A DNA stretch of 64,000 nt from Halanaerobium hydrogeniformans (GTDB lineage: Bacteria > Bacillota > Halanaerobiia > Halanaerobiales > Halanaerobiaceae): the NCBI RefSeq assembly GCF_000166415.1, contig NC_014654.1, positions 496,001 through 560,000 of the forward strand. The letters run 5' to 3'. The notes under the pieces are model-generated. The model searched no databases. It was not told the origin of the DNA and worked only from the letters and a program-made list of their open reading frames with translations. Below are positions 43,141 through 50,263 of the stretch, one piece after another (positions within the stretch are counted from its first letter, which is position 1; each line of letters opens with the position of its first letter). Both the position numbers and the translations under genes were made by a program.

Positions 43141-44610
43141 ATGAGTTATTTGCTTTTAATAATATCTGCACTTTTATTAAATATTCCCAATTATTTTCCA
43201 GGGCTATATTTTTCTGTCTGGTTGGGTTTTATACCATTATTTTATGTTTTTGATAATCATCGAAGCAGGGTGTTTTTTAAAGGCTGGTTGTTTGGCTTTG
43301 TTTATCTCACAGCTGCAGCATTCTTTTTAGTAAATCCAGTCAAAATATATACAGAATTAAATATTATGATCATCATTTTAATGCTGCTTATAGTATTTGC
43401 AGGATTGGGATTGATCTTTGGACTCTTTTTCAAAGCTTACTTTAGTATTTTTAAGGCTAAAATTAATCCTTTTTATTTTGCTTTAGCCTGGCTAGTTTTT
43501 GTTTTTTTAAGATTCAGGCTGCTTTACTTTTTCCCGATTGCTTATCTTGCTCCTACTCAAGCGGAGTTTTCAAGCTTTATTCAGCTGGCAGATATTGGTG
43601 GATTCTGGCTTCTGAGCTTTGTCCTGGTTTTTCTCAGTGGATTGCTCTACAGAGTAATTTTTGAGCGTAAGTTAAAAGATTTTTTTCTCTTTGTCTTGAT
43701 TTTTTTATTAATTTTTGGCTATGGGCAGTTTAGACTAAGACAGTTTAATGACTTTGCAGATCAGATTCAGCTGACAACGATAATTACTAATCTTAGCCAG
43801 GACGAGAAATGGGAGGCTGAAGATCAGGGTTCAGATATTGATTTTTTGTTGGATGCGGCCGATTATTCAGAACAAAGCAGGGTTGTAATTACTCCTGAAA
43901 GCAGTTTAACTTTTGATTTTTATCGGCATCGACGCGGAAGTGATTTATTAAAATCTGTTGCAGAAGAGTTTGAGACCAAAATTCAGCTTGCTTCACTGGC
44001 CTCCCATTCTGATTATGAAAATAGGCTTAACAGTTCTTTTCTCATTTCAGCTGAGGGTGAAATACTGGATAGGTATAATAAAACTAGGCTGGTTTATTTT
44101 GGTGAAATATATCCTCTGCAGAATTTATTGAATACCATAACTTCGTATCAATTTTCTTCCCTGGAAGCTGGAGAAGAAATAAGAATCTTTTCTGATGATG
44201 GTTTAAGCTGGCAGACATTAATCTGTTCAGAGGTTCTTTACACTGATCTTCTTTACTCAGAAATGCAGGAAGTTGACTTTTTAATTAATCAGTCAAATGA
44301 AGCCTGGTTTGATAACAGTTTAGCTTTAAAAAACTTGATGTGGAATTCAGCAGTATTGAGGGCTGTAGAAAGCAGAAGACCACTTGTTAAGGCCGGTAAC
44401 CTTGCTTTTAGCGGCAAAGTTGAGGCTTCTGGTCTTTATCAAAAAACAGAGTTAAACAGCAATTATCATAACTTAAACATAACTTTAAGTGAAAAAGATT
44501 CTTTTTACAGCAGTTATTATAGCTTAATTGAGATCTTTCTTTATTTATTGACAGGGCTATTTATTATAATGTTGTTATTGGTACCAGGTACCAATAACTT
44601 TGATCTGTAG
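43141..44610 (+). CDS. lnt: Apolipoprotein N-acyltransferase (Lnt-like)
   Basis: 489 residues. Six N-terminal membrane segments (about 1-205) precede a nitrilase/carbon-nitrogen hydrolase domain with the catalytic triad visible as Glu in VVITPESS, Lys in YNKTRLVYFGE and Cys in LICSEVLY; one more membrane segment closes the protein. Lnt adds the third acyl chain to lipoproteins, a step typical of diderms. ATAGGGG precedes the ATG, 24 bases after the LptA-like gene. The last residues (VPGTNNFDL) and the stop codon are supplied by a copy of the GGTACC repeat, so the original C-terminus may have been altered by that repeat. Confidence 0.88.
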   Translation: MSYLLLIISALLLNIPNYFPGLYFSVWLGFIPLFYVFDNHRSRVFFKGWLFGFVYLTAAAFFLVNPVKIYTELNIMIIILMLLIVFAGLGLIFGLFFKAYFSIFKAKINPFYFALAWLVFVFLRFRLLYFFPIAYLAPTQAEFSSFIQLADIGGFWLLSFVLVFLSGLLYRVIFERKLKDFFLFVLIFLLIFGYGQFRLRQFNDFADQIQLTTIITNLSQDEKWEAEDQGSDIDFLLDAADYSEQSRVVITPESSLTFDFYRHRRGSDLLKSVAEEFETKIQLASLASHSDYENRLNSSFLISAEGEILDRYNKTRLVYFGEIYPLQNLLNTITSYQFSSLEAGEEIRIFSDDGLSWQTLICSEVLYTDLLYSEMQEVDFLINQSNEAWFDNSLALKNLMWNSAVLRAVESRRPLVKAGNLAFSGKVEASGLYQKTELNSNYHNLNITLSEKDSFYSSYYSLIEIFLYLLTGLFIIMLLLVPGTNNFDL

Positions 44611-44660
44611 TTAAGCTTAGCGGCAGCTCAAGGATTTAACTTTTAGTACCAGGTACTAAT
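44577..44660 (+). repeat. GGTACC-bordered short repeat, copy A
   Basis: The unit starts with the perfect small palindrome ATTGGTACC-A-GGTACCAAT and ends with TAGTACC-A-GGTACTA, with AACTTTGATCTGTAGTT and CGGCAGCTCAAGGATT between. Copy B at 45454-45530 matches it at most positions. It overlaps the 3' end of lnt. Confidence 0.8.
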
Positions 44661-44681
44661 CATTAAAAGGAGCTGATTTAA

Positions 44682-45434
44682 ATGGCTAAAGAGAAGAGTT
44701 TAAAAGAGAAATTAGAAAAGAAAATGTTGACTAAGTCTGACATACCGATTATTGTTCTATTAACAGTTCTTTTTAGTTTTTTTGTTATCTGGCGGTTGAG
44801 GGTATATAGTCCTGATCTTTCTCTTAATCTTTTTTCAGAACTGATTGGTGTTGCTTTCACCCTCTTTATTATTGACACTCTGCTTGTGAGATCTAAAAAC
44901 AAGCTCTGGAAGCTGGTTCATAAAGATATTGATTATTTAATCAGTCGGAATGTTAACAGATTGAGAGATGGAATTGCAACACGAGTCTTTAAGTTTGAGC
45001 CAGATCTAGATTCTCAAGTTTCATTTAATGAAAAGATAGAAGCTCTCAGCAAAGAAAGAGCAGACTTTTTGGCTGAAATGGATGAGCTGGACAAAGATGA
45101 GCTCATTATTAAAATCAAAGAAAATGATTTCTTCAATCAAGAAAATTATGATTATTTTGATGAGAAAGCAGAAGACTTTTGGGAGATATTAAATATGAAG
45201 TATTCTGAGTATTTGGCACCTGAATTGGTTTCAGAGCTGATTGAACTTCATACTGGACTTAAAGATCTCTGCAGTGCAATTAGACAGCATGCTAAAAGTG
45301 ATATCCTGAAGGAAAACAAAGACTATTATCGCAGTCTTGGTGTGGAATCTGCAGCCCAAAGTTTGGTTGTTATAATTGAAAATTTAAACCAGCTGAAAGC
45401 AGCCGGCTATTCAGAAAACGCAAAAGTCAGCTAA
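44682..45434 (+). CDS. Unknown protein with two N-terminal membrane helices
   Basis: 250 residues. A charged start (KEKSLKEKLEKKML) is followed by two membrane helices (about 20-38, IVLLTVLFSFFVIW, and about 48-68, ELIGVAFTLFIIDTLLV), then a long acidic helical cytoplasmic or periplasmic region with coiled-coil character (LSKERADFLAEMDELDKDEL) and a C-terminal helical bundle (HTGLKDLCSAIRQHAKSDIL). No family recognised. AAAAGGAGCTG precedes the ATG. The gene is flanked on both sides by copies of the GGTACC repeat, so gene and repeats may have arrived or been duplicated together. Confidence 0.7.
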   Translation: MAKEKSLKEKLEKKMLTKSDIPIIVLLTVLFSFFVIWRLRVYSPDLSLNLFSELIGVAFTLFIIDTLLVRSKNKLWKLVHKDIDYLISRNVNRLRDGIATRVFKFEPDLDSQVSFNEKIEALSKERADFLAEMDELDKDELIIKIKENDFFNQENYDYFDEKAEDFWEILNMKYSEYLAPELVSELIELHTGLKDLCSAIRQHAKSDILKENKDYYRSLGVESAAQSLVVIIENLNQLKAAGYSENAKVS

Positions 45435-45453
45435 TATAGTAGGTACCTGAGTA

Positions 45454-45530
45454 GGTACCTGGTACCAATAACTTTGATCTGTAGTTGAACTTGCCGGCAG
45501 CTCAAGGATTAGAGTTTTGGTACCTGGTAC
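45454..45530 (+). repeat. GGTACC-bordered short repeat, copy B
   Basis: It begins GGTACCTGGTACCAATAACT and ends GGTACCTGGTAC, with the same core (TTTGATCTGTAGTT, GGCAGCTCAAGGATT) as copy A. An extra GGTACC lies just before it (45441-45447). It occupies the gap between two unknown genes. Confidence 0.8.
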
Positions 45531-45559
45531 ATAAAGTGATGTAAAGAGGAGTGGTAAAA

Positions 45560-46222
45560 ATGGATATTTTAGCAAATAATAATCTATATGAGGTTGAAAA
45601 GATAAAGGGGGAGAAGATATTTTTAACTGCGATTTTGGGAGATAAAGAGCAGAAGAAAGAGTTAAACTCAAATGATTATAAAAAAGAGGTTGTTATAGGT
45701 GATCTGTTTTTTCTAAGTTCAGATAATAATGGAGATCAGGCAGAACATTATGCCGTTCAAAAAGTTAAGGGAAGATATTCAGAACTTAAAGAGTATATTT
45801 ATTTAAAAATGAGGATAATGCTGGATTTTTATCGCTATAATTATGCTAAGGCTATTTTTCATGCTGAAGAAAAGCCGGCAGCTTATCAAGAATTCGAAAA
45901 AATATTGGCTGAGAACAAAGAAAAAATCGATAACTTCACCACCTATAACAGTGATGAAAAGGTTAAGGCTTTTAACCATACAAACTATGAGCTAACAGAG
46001 ATCTTAGAATCTGAACTTATTTTTGAACAGGAGGAAGGAATACCTTTTGACTGGCAGTGGAATCTAATGCGAATCTATAAATTGGCTGAAGATCAGTATG
46101 TCAGCTTTAAGCAGAGCAGTATTTTTAAAGAAAGACAGCGGGGAGAATATTTTAAGATAGAGAAAAAATATGTTGATACCATGCGAAATTTAGAAGAGGA
46201 TAAGGATTACTTTCTTGATTAA
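45560..46222 (+). CDS. Unknown cytoplasmic protein
   Basis: 220 residues, no signal peptide or membrane segment. The first 65 residues look like a small beta domain (LYEVEKIKGEKIFLTAIL, then VVIGDLFFLSS), the rest is mainly helical and charged (ELKEYIYLKMRIMLDFYRYNY; YRNLEEDK-like end). No family recognised. ATG 45560 is chosen, with AAGAGGAGTGG upstream, over GTG 45551 which lies inside the site. It is 125 bases after the two-helix protein and carries copy B of the GGTACC repeat in its leader. Confidence 0.65.
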   Translation: MDILANNNLYEVEKIKGEKIFLTAILGDKEQKKELNSNDYKKEVVIGDLFFLSSDNNGDQAEHYAVQKVKGRYSELKEYIYLKMRIMLDFYRYNYAKAIFHAEEKPAAYQEFEKILAENKEKIDNFTTYNSDEKVKAFNHTNYELTEILESELIFEQEEGIPFDWQWNLMRIYKLAEDQYVSFKQSSIFKERQRGEYFKIEKKYVDTMRNLEEDKDYFLD

Positions 46223-46242
46223 TCTCCCAGCTAATCATTTTC

Positions 46243-46272
46243 TTGACAAAACTTCTTCTACTGAGATATAAT
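46243..46272 (+). promoter_or_regulatory. Strong sigma-A-type promoter upstream of nhaC
   Basis: Perfect TTGACA (46243-46248), an 18-base spacer and perfect TATAAT (46267-46272). The predicted start near 46279-46280 coincides with the first base of a terminator-like hairpin. Confidence 0.72.
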
Positions 46273-46279
46273 TTTCTTG

Positions 46280-46307
46280 AACGTCCATAATATTAGGACG
46301 TTTTTTT
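46280..46307 (+). terminator. Terminator-like hairpin at the nhaC transcript start
   Basis: AACGTCC (46280-46286) pairs with GGACGTT (46296-46302), followed by TTTTT. It may end the upstream unknown gene, or act as an attenuator or 5' stem-loop for the nhaC transcript that starts here. Confidence 0.7.
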
Positions 46308-46370
46308 GTGTAAATATATTAAATCATAGCTTTAAATAAAACAGAGATAAATCAAGGAGAGATAATAAAA

Positions 46371-47792
46371 ATGACTACTAAAAACACCAGAGAAATTTCA
46401 TTTCAAATGGCTTTACTGCCGGTTTTTGTGCTACTTTTAGCTGGAGCTTTATCGGTTTTTGTCTGGGAAGTCGGGATGTTGATTCCTTTAATAAGTGGTG
46501 TAGTTGCAGCTGCATTACTGGGAATGTATTATGGGAAAAGCTGGAACGAACTTGAAAACGGACTTAAAAATGGGGTCAGCCAGGCATTACAGCCGGTTTT
46601 TATTTTGATTATTGTTGGTTCTATTATTGGGACCTGGATTTTAAGTGGTATCATACCAGCCTTAATATATTATGGCTTACAGATTATTAATCCGGCTATA
46701 TTTTTACCTCTAGCAGCTTTAATAACTGCTGTAGTTTCTACCAGTACAGGGACTTCATTTACTTCAATCGCCACAGTTGGTATTGCCTTAATGGCGGTTG
46801 GTAATGGGATGGGATTTGCATCTGCAGTTACTGCAGCTGCTATAATTTCTGGAGCTTTTTTTGGAGATAAAATTTCTCCATTATCTGATACAACAAACAT
46901 AGCACCAGCTATCGTGGGGTGCGAACTTTTTGAACATATTCAACATATGCTCTGGGATACCATACCAGCTTTTTTAATCTCCCTTGTTTTATACTATTTT
47001 GTTGGGATAAATCAGCTGGTTAGTGCTTCAGCTGGAACTGAAGAGATCGCCAGTTTAATTCAGGGCTTAGAAGGAATTTTTAATATAACACCAATTTTAA
47101 TTTTGGTACCTATTTTAACAATAGTACTTGCCTTAAAGAAAGTTCCTGCCTTACCAGCTCTAGTCTCGGTTTCATTTATCGGTGGATTATTTGCTTTTAT
47201 TTTTCAGGGTTCAACTTTAAGGGAGATATTTGAGGCCTTTAGTTTTGGTTACAGTATTGATTCAGGACAGCCGATGATCGATAATTTATTAAGTAGAGGT
47301 GGGATCACTTCTATGGGAAGTACTATAATATTGTTGATCACTGCAACTGCACTTGGAGGTATAATGAGGGAAGCAGGAATTCTGGATGCAATTTTAAATA
47401 AATTTATTTCATTGATAAAAAATCAGAAGATGCTTGGTTTAAGTGCGATTTTTTCAAGTATATTAATTGGTTTTAGTACAGGAGCCCAGATTTTAGCCAT
47501 AATTATACCTGGGAGTTTGTTTAAAGAATCATATAAAGAGTTTAATCTCCATACTAAAAATTTAAGTAGAGCTGTTGAAGCTGCAGGTACTGTTGGAATT
47601 ACCCTTGTCCCCTGGAGTGTACCGGCAGTTTTTGCTGCTAATATGCTGGATGTTGATCCATCAGCCTTTATCCCCTATTTGTTTTTCCCGATCCTGGTTA
47701 TTTTAATTAATGTTTTATATAGTATTACAGGTTTTACCATGGCTGAAGGAGAAAGTGAAGCAGATTTAAAAGGGAGTGAGATGGTTGGTTGA
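46371..47792 (+). CDS. nhaC: NhaC-family Na+/H+ antiporter
   Basis: 473 residues with about 11-12 membrane segments. Family features include SGTSTSF-like STSTGTSFTSIATVG, the motif FFGDKISPLSDTTNIAPAIVG and the C-terminal repeat SIGFSTGAQILAIIIPGSLF. NhaC antiporters expel Na+ in exchange for protons, fitting a salt-adapted cell; some family members exchange organic substrates (for example malate/lactate), so substrate is not certain. AAGGAGAG precedes the ATG. A PqqB-like gene overlaps its 3' end. Expression starts from a strong promoter with a hairpin at the start point. Confidence 0.88.
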   Translation: MTTKNTREISFQMALLPVFVLLLAGALSVFVWEVGMLIPLISGVVAAALLGMYYGKSWNELENGLKNGVSQALQPVFILIIVGSIIGTWILSGIIPALIYYGLQIINPAIFLPLAALITAVVSTSTGTSFTSIATVGIALMAVGNGMGFASAVTAAAIISGAFFGDKISPLSDTTNIAPAIVGCELFEHIQHMLWDTIPAFLISLVLYYFVGINQLVSASAGTEEIASLIQGLEGIFNITPILILVPILTIVLALKKVPALPALVSVSFIGGLFAFIFQGSTLREIFEAFSFGYSIDSGQPMIDNLLSRGGITSMGSTIILLITATALGGIMREAGILDAILNKFISLIKNQKMLGLSAIFSSILIGFSTGAQILAIIIPGSLFKESYKEFNLHTKNLSRAVEAAGTVGITLVPWSVPAVFAANMLDVDPSAFIPYLFFPILVILINVLYSITGFTMAEGESEADLKGSEMVG

Positions 47793-48672
47793 TAGAGCTT
47801 TAATTAAAGTTTTAGGAACTGCCCAGGATGCTGGTCATCCTCAGCTTAATTGTCAGTGTTCTCACTGCCAGGCTGCAAGGACTGATGCTTCATTAAAAAG
47901 GCTGCAGAGTTCTCTGGCCCTAATCGATAAAAAAGAGCAGAAATCCTTTGTTTTTGATGCAAGTCCTGCTTTTTCTGAGCAATTAGATAATTTAAATGAA
48001 CTTGTTCGTAAAAAAAATTATAGTGTTGATCACTTAAGCGGAATCTTACTTAGCCATGCCCACCTAGGTCACTATCTAGGTCTACTTTATCTAGGAAAAG
48101 AAGCATTAAACACCTCTCAATTACCGGTATATTTAAGCCAAAAAATGTTTGATTTCTTAAAGAATAATGCTCCCTGGTCAGACTTATTTAAAAATGGGAA
48201 TATCAAAGCTGAAGTTTTTGAATTTGAAAAAGAATATAATTTAACAAAAGAGATTAGATTTAAAGCAGTAGAAATAAAGCATAGAAATGAATATGCAGAT
48301 ACGGCAGCTTTTATAGTTAATACTCAAGAAAAAGCTTTTTTCTATCTGCCTGATCTCGATAGCTGGCAGGGCTTTGAGAGAAAATTTAGAGAAATTCTTG
48401 CTGAAGTAGATTATGTGTTTTTAGATGGTACTTTTTTCGATAAAAAAGAGCTGGGTGAACTGAGGGGAAGAGATTTAAAAGAAGTTCCTCATCCTCCAAT
48501 AATAGAGACGATTAAATTATTTTCTGATTTAAATAAAGCTGAGAGATCAAAAATTTATTTTACCCACTTTAATCATACTAATAGAATACTAGATTTAGAT
48601 GCTAATAAGTTTGAATATGTTAAAAGCAAGCATTTTAATTTGCTGGAAGAAGGTCAGGAATTCAACCTTTAA
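47785..48672 (+). CDS. PqqB-like metallo-beta-lactamase-fold hydrolase
   Basis: About 295 residues. The start MVDRALIKVLGTAQDAGHPQ and the cysteine pair CQCSHCQAA are characteristic of PqqB-type MBL-fold proteins. The HxHxxH-like motif reads SHAHLGHYLG, and a second metal ligand region is YFTHFNHTN near the end. The role in organisms without PQQ synthesis is not known; no other pqq gene is seen. TTG 47785 is chosen, with AGGGAG eight bases before it and a small overlap with nhaC (stop at 47792), implying coupling. Confidence 0.8.
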   Translation: MVDRALIKVLGTAQDAGHPQLNCQCSHCQAARTDASLKRLQSSLALIDKKEQKSFVFDASPAFSEQLDNLNELVRKKNYSVDHLSGILLSHAHLGHYLGLLYLGKEALNTSQLPVYLSQKMFDFLKNNAPWSDLFKNGNIKAEVFEFEKEYNLTKEIRFKAVEIKHRNEYADTAAFIVNTQEKAFFYLPDLDSWQGFERKFREILAEVDYVFLDGTFFDKKELGELRGRDLKEVPHPPIIETIKLFSDLNKAERSKIYFTHFNHTNRILDLDANKFEYVKSKHFNLLEEGQEFNL

Positions 48673-48675
48673 GCT

Positions 48676-48722
48676 AAAACTTCCTTTAGAAAAATAATAC
48701 TTTTAAGGGAAGTTTTTCTTTT
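48676..48722 (+). terminator. Intrinsic terminator after the nhaC unit
   Basis: AAAACTTCCTTTA pairs with TAAGGGAAGTTTT around an AT-rich loop, followed by TCTTTTT. The promoter of the next gene starts inside its tail. Confidence 0.75.
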
Positions 48723-48749
48723 TACAAAGCTGTTCTGATTGTTTATAAT
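48721..48749 (+). promoter_or_regulatory. Promoter for the diguanylate cyclase gene
   Basis: TTTACA (48721-48726), exactly 17 bases, TATAAT (48744-48749). The start near 48756 excludes an upstream ATG at 48739 and supports ATG 48784. Confidence 0.65.
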
Positions 48750-48783
48750 TATAATGATACCTTATCGAGAGAAGTTGATATTA

Positions 48784-50112
48784 ATGAAGAAAAATATTTT
48801 TAACAAAATTAAATATCTAACGGTCATTATAATAATTATGCTTATTTTCTTTTTCTACTTTTTTGTCTTTCAGCCCCTTAAAAGTGAGCTGGAATCCAGT
48901 TTAGATGAGAATTTCAAAAACTCTGTGTCGATTATTGAGCTCAATGTTGAAAATAAATTCAGCAGATTTAAAGAAGGTACAGAAAGCTTATCAAGCAGGA
49001 CAATGATTAAAAATGAATTATTAGCTTATCGAGATGGAGAGGTCACTTTTAAGGAACTGCAGGATTATACAGAAGATAAGTATGCAGATGGAGCAGGTGT
49101 TCTGGATAATGTTATGGCTGCTTTTAGAATTACAGAAGGAGAGCTTGTCACGGCCTGGGGAGATAAGGATTTTTCTAGTTATACTGGGTATTTCAATTAT
49201 GACAGCCAGGAAACTGAACTAACTGTAATTAGAGATCAGTGTCTGGTGCTTGTTAATTCTCCGATTTTTTGTGATGATAATCAGAAATTGGGCAATGATA
49301 TTGTATTATTTAATTTAAAAGATTTGATGGAAGAAATAAATCGGCAGGGTTTTGAATGTGTGATAGTTGAAAAAAGCGAACTAGAAAATCCGGGTTTTAT
49401 TACTAATGAAACAATTAGAGATCACAGAAGAATTTTGGACACAGATTATTATTTACAGGCTGAAATGTCCAAATCTCAACTTTATGAGAGGGTAAATAAT
49501 CTTTCCACTAGGATTATTGCTTCATTTTCTATTCTTTTATTATTAATTGCTTTAGCTTTTTATAAAGTTGTTAAGGATACTTCTAATGAGGTCATAACTG
49601 ACTTAGAGAATAAGGTAGCTAAAATAACCAAGATTTCTGAAACCGATGATATGCTGGGTATTTATAATCGCTCTAAATTTATAAACATCTTAGAAAAAGA
49701 GATTTACAGAAGTCGAAGATATGATAATGATCTTTCCCTTATCATGTATGATATAGACTGTTTTAAAGAAATCAATGACAATTACGGTCATCAGGTCGGT
49801 GATGAGATTTTAATAAAGGTGACTAAAATGATAAAAGATCAGATTAGAAAAATAGATTCTCTGGCCCGCTATGGGGGAGATGAGTTTATGATCATCAATC
49901 CTGAAACCAGTTTAGAAAAATCCTATCAGCTTGCTGAGCGTTTGCGAAAAGAAGTCAGCAAAATAGAAACAGAAAAAGTAGCTAGTATAAGCTGTAGTTT
50001 TGGTGTTGTGGAATTAGAAGCAGAAGATGATATTGACTCTCTGCTTAAAAGAGCAGATGACGCACTATATCAAGCCAAAGAAAACGGAAGAAACAAAGTC
50101 TGCAAATTATAG
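48784..50112 (+). CDS. Membrane-bound diguanylate cyclase (GGDEF)
   Basis: About 442 residues. Two membrane helices (about 10-30 and 240-260) enclose a periplasmic sensor region of about 210 residues that resembles the CHASE4/Cache-like type. The C-terminal GGDEF domain (about 290-440) has an intact RYGGDEFMI signature and an RKID inhibitory site five residues before it, so a feedback-regulated c-di-GMP synthase is expected. ATG 48784 is preferred: GAGAGAAG lies nine bases upstream and the promoter points to it. The stop codon lies inside the following terminator stem. Confidence 0.87.
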   Translation: MKKNIFNKIKYLTVIIIIMLIFFFYFFVFQPLKSELESSLDENFKNSVSIIELNVENKFSRFKEGTESLSSRTMIKNELLAYRDGEVTFKELQDYTEDKYADGAGVLDNVMAAFRITEGELVTAWGDKDFSSYTGYFNYDSQETELTVIRDQCLVLVNSPIFCDDNQKLGNDIVLFNLKDLMEEINRQGFECVIVEKSELENPGFITNETIRDHRRILDTDYYLQAEMSKSQLYERVNNLSTRIIASFSILLLLIALAFYKVVKDTSNEVITDLENKVAKITKISETDDMLGIYNRSKFINILEKEIYRSRRYDNDLSLIMYDIDCFKEINDNYGHQVGDEILIKVTKMIKDQIRKIDSLARYGGDEFMIINPETSLEKSYQLAERLRKEVSKIETEKVASISCSFGVVELEAEDDIDSLLKRADDALYQAKENGRNKVCKL

Positions 50113-50137
50113 GTACCTGGTACCTATAATTTTTTTT
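50104..50137 (+). terminator. Intrinsic terminator with a GGTACC core
   Basis: A 12-bp perfect stem AAATTATAGGTA/TACCTATAATTT with loop CCTGG ends in a T run. Its GGTACCTGGTACC core equals the ends of the repeats at 44577 and 45454. Confidence 0.88.
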
Positions 50138-50179
50138 GAATATTTAATTTAATTCTAATCAAAGCCTGGGCCAGATTGA

Positions 50180-50208
50180 TTGAGTTTTGACCCTTAAGAT
50201 GGTATAAT
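50180..50208 (+). promoter_or_regulatory. Promoter for secA
   Basis: TTGAGT (50180-50185), 17 bases, TATAAT (50203-50208). The start near 50215 fits the ATG at 50264 and rules out the longer frame from 50213. Confidence 0.6.
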
Positions 50209-50263
50209 TACTTTGATTGCAGGAATATTAAACTGTGATAAAACTTTAATAGGAGGAAATTCA

